38,281 bases of DNA from Erysipelotrichaceae bacterium. GTDB taxonomy: Bacteria; Bacillota_I; Bacilli_A; Erysipelotrichales; Coprobacillaceae. The DNA lies in contig JAETPY010000018.1 in assembly GCA_021770925.1 (NCBI GenBank), positions 1 to 38,281 on the forward strand. Reading direction: 5' to 3'. The notes under the pieces were generated by a model. That model had not been told where the DNA came from, did no database searches, and saw only the letters and a program-made list of their open reading frames with translations. The translations under genes and the position numbers were made by a program. This document shows positions 32,530 through 38,281 of the stretch, one piece after another (positions within the stretch are counted from its first letter, which is position 1; the number at the start of each line of letters is the position of its first letter).

Positions 32530-33079
32530 TGGTCATCTGGTTTTTGTTTTTGATGATAGTCAGGAATTTAATAGTTTAATGAGTGAATTAGAAAGCCTTT
32601 TAGAGTCTCCGTTGCTTAAAAGTGATGGTTATTTTCCAAAGGCTTTTTTTGATTTTAAAAGTCGAATTTTGAGTGTTCATGAATTATCGAAATTACTAGA
32701 CTTATTATTTGAAAAACAAGTTTTATTATTTGATGGTATTAATATGATAAAAAAAGAATATAAAAATAATATTAAAATAATTGAAAAAACTATTCATTCA
32801 GGTGAAGTAATGGAAATAGAACAGGATACTTTAATTATTGGACAAATAAATCCAGGGGCAGTTGTACGGTTTAATGGAAAATTATATGTGATGGGAAAAG
32901 TAAGTGGTTTTGTTGAAGGCATAAGTGCCAAATCAAAAATTAGTGGACAGTGTTTTAAAAATGCTCATATTAGAATTAATGGAGTTTCTCGACAAAATTA
33001 TACAAGTTCTGAACTTACAATGCTTTATTATAAAGACAATGAAATATTCTTAGATAAGGGGGACATGATCTATGTCTAG
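32504..33079 (+). CDS. minC: Septum-site protein MinC
   Basis: A 191-residue MinC, which inhibits FtsZ assembly away from midcell. The N-terminal domain (about 1-85) is divergent. The C-terminal beta-helix domain (about 93-191) carries the family signature TIHSGEVMEIEQDTLIIGQINPGAVVRFNGKLYVMGKVSGFVEG. The C-domain binds MinD, encoded next. It starts inside mreD and overlaps minD by eight bases. Confidence 0.87.
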   Translation: MHIKVKGVNGHLVFVFDDSQEFNSLMSELESLLESPLLKSDGYFPKAFFDFKSRILSVHELSKLLDLLFEKQVLLFDGINMIKKEYKNNIKIIEKTIHSGEVMEIEQDTLIIGQINPGAVVRFNGKLYVMGKVSGFVEGISAKSKISGQCFKNAHIRINGVSRQNYTSSELTMLYYKDNEIFLDKGDMIYV

Positions 33080-33851
33080 AGTTATAGTAGTTACTTCTGG
33101 TAAAGGCGGGGTAGGTAAAAGCAGTATAAGTGTTAATTTAGCTAGTGCTTTGGCGTATTCTAAATTTAAAGTTTGTTTGATTGATGGTGATTTTGGTCTT
33201 AAAAATCTTGATGTTATGATGGGTTTAGAGAACAGGGTTGTTTATGATCTGAATGATGTGGTTGAAGGCCGTTGTACGATTGAGCAGGTTTTGGTAAAAG
33301 ATAAAAGAATAGCTGGATTAAGTTTATTACCGTCATGCAAATCATTATCATTTGAAAATTTAGATACCAAAATAATGAATTCTTTAATTGAAAGATTAGG
33401 TAAGGATTTTGATTTTATTATTGTAGATAGTCCTGCTGGAGTTGAAAAAGGATTTGAATATTCAGCTTCATTAGCTAGTGAGGCAATTGTAGTTGTAAAT
33501 CTTGATGTATCATCACTGCGTGATGCGGATCGTGTTGTTGGTCTATTGATGAAAAAAGGGATTAATACTATTAATATGGTAGTTAATAAGGTGAATATTG
33601 ATGATATTGAAAGTTCTCGTTCATTAACGATTGATGATGCTAAAGAAATATTATCATTACCGTTACTGGGAATTGTATATGACAGTCATGATATGATCGA
33701 GGCTAATAATCGTGGAGTGCCAATTTTTTTAGATCAGCAGAATTTGTTACATAATTGTTTTTTAAATATTTCAAAGCGTCTATTGGGACATCAGGTTCCA
33801 TATGTAAAATATAAAAAGAAAAGTTTAATTCGTCGATTTTTTTATTCATAA
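33072..33851 (+). CDS. minD: Septum-site ATPase MinD
   Basis: A 259-residue ParA/MinD ATPase. The deviant Walker A is SGKGGVGKSS (about 9-18), with the signature Lys; the Walker B region reads DFIIVDSPAG. The C-terminal end (HQVPYVKYKKKSLIRRFFYS) is an amphipathic membrane-targeting helix, as expected. It recruits MinC to the membrane. The topological partner DivIVA or MinE is not encoded in this window. Confidence 0.95.
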   Translation: MSRVIVVTSGKGGVGKSSISVNLASALAYSKFKVCLIDGDFGLKNLDVMMGLENRVVYDLNDVVEGRCTIEQVLVKDKRIAGLSLLPSCKSLSFENLDTKIMNSLIERLGKDFDFIIVDSPAGVEKGFEYSASLASEAIVVVNLDVSSLRDADRVVGLLMKKGINTINMVVNKVNIDDIESSRSLTIDDAKEILSLPLLGIVYDSHDMIEANNRGVPIFLDQQNLLHNCFLNISKRLLGHQVPYVKYKKKSLIRRFFYS

Positions 33852-33877
33852 TTCAAGTCTTTAATATAAATTGTTAT

Positions 33878-33885
33878 CATATAAT
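33878..33885 (+). promoter_or_regulatory. Candidate -10 for spoIVFAB, sigma-A or sigma-E
   Basis: CATATAAT (33878-33885) fits the sigma-E -10 at 7 of 8 positions and contains TATAAT. No good -35 of either class is visible. It lies 15 bases before the ATG, like the other candidate sporulation promoters. Confidence 0.35.
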
Positions 33886-33900
33886 GAATTAGGTGATATA

Positions 33901-34476
33901 ATGAATGATCTTGATGATGTAAGAAAGAGAATGCAAAAAAGACGTCAAACAAAAAAGCCTTTAAATGATGATAATTTTAAACGATTTTATAATTTTATGG
34001 TCAAATTTATGGTCGTTATTTTGGTGGCTTTGGTTTCGATGTCATATATTAAATTAAATCCTGATTCAAATTTAAAAAAAATGATTTTAAATGATACCAA
34101 TTATAAAATGTTTACAAGCTGGTTATCTGATACTATATTTTCATTTTTACCTTCAGATGAAATAACGGTATCAAGTGAGATAAGTTATCAGCATATAAAA
34201 GACGATTATTATAAAAATAATAGTAATGAGGTTTTAAGTATAGAAGAAGGCAGGGTTATTGAAACTGGAACAAATGAGAATTTAGGTGGATATGTTGTTA
34301 TTTTAGGTAAAAATAATGTGTCGATTACTTATAGTGAAATTGATAATGTAATGGTGGCGTTATATGATGAGGTTGATCAGGGGATGGTGCTAGGAAGTTA
34401 TAATGAAAAATTTATTTTACAGTTTGAATATCTTGGTAAAGAAATAAGCTATGAAGAGTATCAAAGGATGGAATAA
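33901..34476 (+). CDS. spoIVFA: SpoIVFA-like M23-family sporulation protein
   Basis: A 191-residue protein with one membrane helix (about 38-55) and a degenerate LytM/M23 domain at the C-terminus (GRVIETGTNENLGGYVVILGKNNVSITYSEID...GMVLGSYNEKFILQFEYLGKEISY). The HxH and other zinc ligands of active M23 enzymes are absent, as in SpoIVFA. In B. subtilis SpoIVFA anchors and restrains SpoIVFB in the outer forespore membrane. The ATG at 33901 with AGGTGATAT is preferred over a longer frame. It overlaps the SpoIVFB gene by 26 bases. Confidence 0.82.
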   Translation: MNDLDDVRKRMQKRRQTKKPLNDDNFKRFYNFMVKFMVVILVALVSMSYIKLNPDSNLKKMILNDTNYKMFTSWLSDTIFSFLPSDEITVSSEISYQHIKDDYYKNNSNEVLSIEEGRVIETGTNENLGGYVVILGKNNVSITYSEIDNVMVALYDEVDQGMVLGSYNEKFILQFEYLGKEISYEEYQRME

Positions 34477-35194
34477 TTGGTATATCCATCCTTTTACTGT
34501 AATGTATTTACTAATAAGTATTATAAATAATAATTTTTTTAATTATATTAGTGCTTTACTTATTGTTTGTATTCATGAATATGGCCACTATTATTTTGCT
34601 AAAAAGTTTAATTTTGAGATAGATAAAGTTGAAATATTTCCTTTTGGTGCTTTTTTGAGTGTAAATGATTACGGAGTTCATCATATATGTGAGGAATTGA
34701 TCATGTTGATGGCAGGTTTAGCGATGCATTTGCCTATTTATTTTATAATTGAAATATTTATTAAAAATCAGTATTTATTAGAAGTAAATCAATTAGTACT
34801 TGTCTTTAATCTTTTACCGATATATCCATTAGACGGGTCTAAAATTTTATTGCTTTTATTATCATTGTGTAAAGATTACTATCAGGCAATTAAATTACAA
34901 ATAAAAATATCCTTATTATCTTTATCGGTATTAATTGTTTTATATAATAAAATTGGTTATTTATTTGTATATTTTTATTTATTGTATGCTAATTATGAAT
35001 ATATTAGAGAATTTCGCTATATGATTATCCGTCTTTATTTAAAAAGAATGCAGCATAATCAATATAAGTATTGTAAGATTAATCATAATTTTAACTTTTA
35101 TCGACCATATTGCAATATTTATATAATTGATGGAAAAACATATAGTGAAAGACAAATGTTACAGTTTTTAATAAAAAAACTGAAAACCGATTGA
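34451..35194 (+). CDS. spoIVFB: SpoIVFB, intramembrane metalloprotease for pro-sigma-K processing
   Basis: A 247-residue site-2-protease-type enzyme (M50). The zinc motif HEYGH lies at 42-46 in a membrane helix and the third ligand motif is NLLPIYPLDGSK with Asp128. The N-terminus NWYIHPF aligns with the HVHPF of Bacillus SpoIVFB and supports the ATG at 34451, which overlaps spoIVFA and has no clear Shine-Dalgarno, so translation is coupled. SpoIVFB cleaves pro-sigma-K in the mother cell. The last 60 residues contain a short soluble tail. Confidence 0.9.
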   Translation: MKSIKGWNNWYIHPFTVMYLLISIINNNFFNYISALLIVCIHEYGHYYFAKKFNFEIDKVEIFPFGAFLSVNDYGVHHICEELIMLMAGLAMHLPIYFIIEIFIKNQYLLEVNQLVLVFNLLPIYPLDGSKILLLLLSLCKDYYQAIKLQIKISLLSLSVLIVLYNKIGYLFVYFYLLYANYEYIREFRYMIIRLYLKRMQHNQYKYCKINHNFNFYRPYCNIYIIDGKTYSERQMLQFLIKKLKTD

Positions 35195-35219
35195 CTTTAG
35201 AGGATAAATTTAATATAAT
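35191..35219 (+). promoter_or_regulatory. Strong promoter of rplU-prp-rpmA
   Basis: TTGACT (35191-35196), 17-base spacer, TATAAT (35214-35219), overlapping the spoIVFB stop. Confidence 0.8.
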
Positions 35220-35307
35220 GCTACTGTTGTAGACCTCTAGCTACAACCGCACATAAAAGGTATTAAAGCATTGCTGCCTTGGTTGGCGAGTCTTAGAATA
35301 TTTATAG
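35220..35307 (+). ncRNA. Ribosomal protein L21 leader
   Basis: A structured leader between the promoter and rplU. TGTTGTAG (35225-35232) pairs with CTACAACC (35241-35248), and a second helix involves AAGGTATTAAAGCATTGCTGCCTTGG (35258-35283). This layout matches the known Firmicute L21 leader, thought to bind L21 and repress its own operon. Confidence 0.75.
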
Positions 35308-35317
35308 GAGGTGCGAT

Positions 35318-35626
35318 ATGTACGCAATTATTGAAACAGGTGGAAAACAAATCAAAGTTGAAGCTGGAGATACTATTTTTGTAGAAAAATTAGATGTTGA
35401 AGCAGGAGAAAAAGTAGTTTTTGATAAAGTATTATTAGTTGGAGATAAAACTACTAAGTTAGGTGCTCCATATATTGAAGGAGCAACTGTAGAAGCTACT
35501 GTTGAAAAACAAGGTAAGGAAAAGAAAGTAGTTGTTTATAAATACAACCCTAAAAAACATTACCACAAAAAACAGGGTCATAGACAACCTTATACAAAAT
35601 TAGTAATTGATGCTATCAATGGATAA
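35318..35626 (+). CDS. rplU: 50S ribosomal protein L21
   Basis: A 102-residue L21 protein: [18 protein letters not shown] at the start and the [19 protein letters not shown] signature at the end, full length. GGAGGTGCGAT precedes the ATG. First gene of the L21-Prp-L27 operon, probably autoregulated through the leader. The stop overlaps the Prp start by one base. Confidence 0.97.
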   Translation: MYAIIETGGKQIKVEAGDTIFVEKLDVEAGEKVVFDKVLLVGDKTTKLGAPYIEGATVEATVEKQGKEKKVVVYKYNPKKHYHKKQGHRQPYTKLVIDAING

Positions 35627-35949
35627 TGATCAAAGTATTAATTAAAAAGAAACAAAATCAAATCATTAATCTTAAAATATCTGGTCATGCAAATAGTGAC
35701 GTTTATGGCAGAGATTTAATCTGTGCTGGTGTTTCTACTGCTAGTATAGGAACATTAAATATGCTGGTAAAAAAAGGTTTTTTAGATAATCATATAGGAA
35801 CGGTTGAGGTTAATGAAGGATATATAAACATAATCGTAGATCAGGTAGATGATATTTGCCAGGTGGTGCTAGAGACACTTGAGACAACTTTAGATACTAT
35901 GGTTGAAGATTATGGTCAGTTTATTGAAATATCTAAAGTGGAGGTGTAA
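35626..35949 (+). CDS. prp: Prp, cysteine protease for L27 processing
   Basis: A 107-residue YsxB/Prp protein. The catalytic pair is present: His21 in ISGHANSD and Cys33 in LICAGVST. Prp removes the N-terminal extension of L27 before or during 50S assembly in Firmicutes. The downstream L27 has exactly such an extension, so the enzyme-substrate pair is intact. The ATG overlaps the rplU stop. Confidence 0.93.
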   Translation: MIKVLIKKKQNQIINLKISGHANSDVYGRDLICAGVSTASIGTLNMLVKKGFLDNHIGTVEVNEGYINIIVDQVDDICQVVLETLETTLDTMVEDYGQFIEISKVEV

Positions 35950-35952
35950 CAT

Positions 35953-36237
35953 ATGATGTTCAAATTAGATTTACAATTATTCGCTTCTAAAAAAGGGGTT
36001 GGATCAACTAAAAACGGTCGTGATTCTAGATCAAAAAGATTAGGAGCTAAATTAGCTGATGGGCAATTTTGCACAGCAGGATCTATTATTTATAGACAAA
36101 GAGGAACTAAAATTCATCCAGGTACTAATGTAGGAAAAGGTGGAGATGACACTTTATTTGCTACAGTTGACGGAATTGTAAAATTCGAAAGACTTGGTAG
36201 AGATAGAAAAAAAGTTTCAGTTTATCCAGCTGCATAA
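35953..36237 (+). CDS. rpmA: 50S ribosomal protein L27 with Prp-cleaved extension
   Basis: A 94-residue L27. The N-terminus [25 protein letters not shown] carries the Firmicute extension ending LQLF before ASKKG, the Prp cleavage site. The mature N-terminal arm reaches towards the peptidyl transferase centre. The rest ([21 protein letters not shown]) is typical. GGAGG lies 8 bases before the first ATG; the second ATG at 35956 is the alternative. Confidence 0.97.
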   Translation: MMFKLDLQLFASKKGVGSTKNGRDSRSKRLGAKLADGQFCTAGSIIYRQRGTKIHPGTNVGKGGDDTLFATVDGIVKFERLGRDRKKVSVYPAA

Positions 36238-36240
36238 TTT

Positions 36241-36263
36241 AATCCCTGAAAAGGGATTTTTTT
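36241..36263 (+). terminator. Terminator after rpmA
   Basis: AATCCCT (36241-36247), GAAA loop, AGGGATT (36252-36258), then U residues. Confidence 0.85.
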
Positions 36264-36300
36264 GTATCGATTGGAGAATAATAAGAAAAGAGGTGGATTT

Positions 36301-37587
36301 ATGCAATTTATTGATAAAGCAAAAATTAGAGTTGAAGCTGGAAAAGGCGGAGATGGAACAGTTGCTTTTAGACGCGAAGCTCATGTTCCTAAAGGAGGGC
36401 CTGCTGGTGGTGATGGTGGAAAAGGTGGTAGTGTTATTTTTGAGGCCACAACATCACTTTCGACTTTACTAGATTTAAAATATAATCGCTTATATAAAGC
36501 TCCTTCTGGACAAAATGGAATGGCTAAAAAGATGCATGGTAAAGATGCTGTTGATACATTGATTAAGGTTCCTGTAGGAACAGTGATAATTAATGAGGAA
36601 ACAAATAGAATCATGGCTGATTTGACAGAAGATAAGCAGCGAGTAGTAATTGCTAAAGGTGGACGTGGTGGACGTGGAAATGCTCGCTTTGCAACTTCGA
36701 GAAATCCTGCTCCACAAATTTGTGAACGTGGTGAACCAGGGGAAAAATTTGATTTACAGTGTGAATTAAAATTATTGGCTGATGTCGGACTAGTAGGGTT
36801 TCCTTCTGTTGGTAAATCAACTCTACTTTCAGTTGTTTCAAGAGCACGTCCTGAGATAGCTGATTATCATTTTACAACAATTGTACCAAATCTTGGAGTA
36901 GTACAGGTTAAAGATGGGCGCAGTTTTGTTATGGCCGATTTACCAGGTTTGATCGAAGGTGCTGCTCAGGGTAAAGGTTTAGGACATCAATTTTTAAGAC
37001 ATATTGAGCGTTGTCGAGTTATTGTTCATATTATTGATATGGGTGCTGTTGATGGACGTGATCCGTATGAAGATTATGTAACAATAAATAAAGAATTAGG
37101 TGAATATCAGTACCGTTTATTAGAACGTCCTCAAATTGTCGTTGCCAATAAAATGGACGAAGAAGGAGCAGAGAAAAATCTGACTCGTTTTAAAGAACTG
37201 GTTGGTGATGAAGTTAAAGTTTTTCCTATCAGTGCTATCATTCACGATGGTGTTGATCAGGTATTATATGCAATTGCGGACACTTTAGCTGTTGCCCCAT
37301 CGTATGTGTTAGAAGAAAATAATGAGAAAAATACAGTTCTTTATACAATGAAAGATGAAGAAGAAAAACCGTTTGAATTACATAATCTAGGTAATGGAAA
37401 CTGGAAGATTACTGGAAAGCGAATTGAAAGAATGGTAGCAATGACTTCATTAGTAAGTGACGATTCTTTAAAACGTTTATTAATTAAATTAAGAAATATG
37501 GGGGTAGATGAAGCCCTTAGAAATGCCGGAGCTAAAGATGGTGATAATGTAGCTATTGCTGATTTTGAATTTGATTATTATGAATAA
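36301..37587 (+). CDS. obg: GTPase Obg/CgtA
   Basis: A 428-residue Obg. The glycine-rich Obg fold spans 1-158 (GKGGDGTVAFRREAHVPKGGPAGGDGGKGG), followed by the G domain (GFPSVGKST, DLPGLIEGAAQGKGLGHQFL, NKMD) and the C-terminal OCT domain (about 345-428). It acts in 50S assembly and stress signalling and in Bacillus is needed for sporulation initiation. The ATG at 36301 follows AGAGGTGGATTT. In Bacillus spo0B lies between rpmA and obg; it is absent here. Confidence 0.96.
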   Translation: MQFIDKAKIRVEAGKGGDGTVAFRREAHVPKGGPAGGDGGKGGSVIFEATTSLSTLLDLKYNRLYKAPSGQNGMAKKMHGKDAVDTLIKVPVGTVIINEETNRIMADLTEDKQRVVIAKGGRGGRGNARFATSRNPAPQICERGEPGEKFDLQCELKLLADVGLVGFPSVGKSTLLSVVSRARPEIADYHFTTIVPNLGVVQVKDGRSFVMADLPGLIEGAAQGKGLGHQFLRHIERCRVIVHIIDMGAVDGRDPYEDYVTINKELGEYQYRLLERPQIVVANKMDEEGAEKNLTRFKELVGDEVKVFPISAIIHDGVDQVLYAIADTLAVAPSYVLEENNEKNTVLYTMKDEEEKPFELHNLGNGNWKITGKRIERMVAMTSLVSDDSLKRLLIKLRNMGVDEALRNAGAKDGDNVAIADFEFDYYE

Positions 37588-37706
37588 GCAAAATATAATT
37601 TTATGATAATAGAGGCTGGATAAAATAACTTGAAGTTTTTTGTCTGGTCTTTTTATTATGAATCGAAAAAGTTGGAAAAATAAAAGAAGTGTTTTAGATA
37701 TAAAGA

Positions 37707-37715
37707 TGGTATAAT
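37707..37715 (+). promoter_or_regulatory. Extended -10 promoter of the AAA-ATPase-like gene
   Basis: TGG-TATAAT (37707-37715) without a good -35, 20 bases before the start codon. The pseudogene at 9979 has a similarly placed GGTATAATG. Confidence 0.55.
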
Positions 37716-37735
37716 GGTATGGAAAGGATGATAAC

Positions 37736-38281
37736 ATGGGAATATATTTAAATCCAGGGAATAAAGCATTTGAGACGGCAATAAATAGTGAAATATATGT
37801 AGATAAATCATTATTGATAGAGTATACAAATAAGGTAATCAACACTAATATGCAATATGTCTGTGTATCAAGACCAAGAAGATTTGGAAAGAGCACCGAT
37901 GCTAATATGTTAGTAGCCTATTACTCTAAGGGATGTGATTCATCGAATATATTTGAAACATTAAAGATATCAAAAACAAATAATTATCAAAAACATTTAA
38001 ATAGACATAATGTGATTCACATAGATATTCAAAAATTTTTAAGTGCTAATGAATCTATTCAAGAAATGATTAAGGATATAAATGAATCGATTTTATTTGA
38101 ACTATTTGAAATATATTCAGAAATTAATTTTATAAGAAAAGATATATTATCAAGAGTATTATCACAAATTTTTGCTTATACAAATGAAAGTTTTATTTTT
38201 GTTATTGATGAATGGGACTGTATCTTTAGGGAATATAAAGAAGATAAAAAAGCTCAGGAGAAGTATCTGGATTATTTAAGA
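37736..38281 (+). CDS. AAA-ATPase-like / PD-(D/E)XK nuclease family protein, N-terminal part
   Basis: The gene runs off the right edge; 182 residues are visible and intact. Residues 1-30 (LNPGNKAFETAINSEIYVDKSLLI) are the usual N-terminal signature, followed by the atypical P-loop SRPRRFGKST (about 45-54) and Walker B FVIDEWD (about 161-167). The family (AAA-ATPase-like with a C-terminal PD-(D/E)XK domain) is abundant in gut Firmicutes and Bacteroidetes; its function is unresolved, with mobile-DNA or defence roles suggested. GGAAAGGATG precedes the ATG. It is in the same superfamily as the decayed copy at 9979-10622 but is not a close duplicate. Confidence 0.82.
   Translation, partial: MGIYLNPGNKAFETAINSEIYVDKSLLIEYTNKVINTNMQYVCVSRPRRFGKSTDANMLVAYYSKGCDSSNIFETLKISKTNNYQKHLNRHNVIHIDIQKFLSANESIQEMIKDINESILFELFEIYSEINFIRKDILSRVLSQIFAYTNESFIFVIDEWDCIFREYKEDKKAQEKYLDYLR

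Noticed and set aside
36194-36472. Plus-strand frame spanning the end of rpmA and the start of obg
   Set aside because: It reads through the rpmA terminator in another frame and overlaps two certain genes.
36381-36614. Minus-strand frame inside obg
   Set aside because: Complement of the glycine-rich Obg fold; no ribosome binding site and a proline run typical of an antisense reading of glycine codons.
37588-37706. Possible terminator after obg (AGAGGCTGG ... TCTGGTCTTTTT)
   Set aside because: The arms do not pair beyond three bases; only a U-rich stretch supports it.
1-38281. CRISPR array, insertion sequence, prophage or replication origin
   Set aside because: No regularly spaced repeats, no transposase or phage structural genes, and no DnaA-box cluster seen on reading through the window.

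Overview
The window looks like a chromosomal segment of a low-GC, endospore-forming Firmicute, most likely in or near the Erysipelotrichia (the Thomasclavelia/Coprobacillus/'Clostridium ramosum' type). That placement is inferred from AT-rich composition, protein style and gene order, not from a database search. Much of the window follows the well-known Bacillus subtilis order: rnhC, cvpA (yshB), mutS2, uvrC, gerE, racE, gerM, ysnB, ysoA, tig, lonA, engB, spoVID, ysxE, valS, spoIIB, radC, mreCD, minCD, spoIVFAB, rplU, ysxB (prp), rpmA, obg. Several genes found in that order in Bacillus are absent: polX and zapA near mutS2, rph/rdgB, clpX, the hemAXCDBL block, folC, comC, maf, mreB and spo0B.

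Region by region. Positions 1-3,582: the edge of a PD-(D/E)XK nuclease-type gene, a DUF1836 regulator, a hemolysin III-type membrane protein, and an lspA / RluD-type pseudouridine synthase / dCMP deaminase operon. Positions 3,583-9,618: a divergent RNase HIII facing cvpA-mutS2-uvrC, then a single-domain GerE-type regulator. Positions 9,619-14,643: a decayed AAA-ATPase/nuclease pseudogene, a VanY-like protein that has lost zinc-binding and catalytic residues, murI, a GerM-type protein, a YfcE-type phosphoesterase and two identical tRNA-Arg(UCU) genes, each with its own promoter. Positions 14,644-18,577: an accessory block holding about 600 bases without genes, an AraC regulator, and a YeiH transporter divergent from a LysR regulator. 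Positions 18,578-25,995: a small acidic ORF, a TPR protein, trigger factor, Lon, EngB, then SpoVID-like and YsxE-like spore-coat genes. Positions 25,996-29,556: a valine T-box riboswitch driving an unknown membrane-anchored protein and valS. Positions 29,557-29,994: two tandem small peptides with a shared leader-like N-terminus ending in Gly-Gly. Positions 29,995-37,587: a SpoIIB-like SPOR protein, radC, mreCD, minCD, spoIVFAB, the L21 leader with rplU-prp-rpmA, and obg. Positions 37,588-38,281: the start of an intact AAA-ATPase-like gene related to the pseudogene.

Themes: DNA repair (mutS2, uvrC, radC), protein quality control (tig, lon), cell shape and division (mreCD, minCD), ribosome assembly and translation (rplU, prp, rpmA, obg, engB, valS, tRNA-Arg), and endospore formation (gerE, gerM, spoVID, ysxE, spoIIB, spoIVFAB). 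Several sporulation genes carry sequences resembling mother-cell sigma-E or sigma-K promoters. The most novel-looking item is the tandem SQMQ(I/V)SGG peptide pair at 29,660-29,963, a candidate two-peptide bacteriocin or signalling locus sitting where Bacillus has folC and comC.
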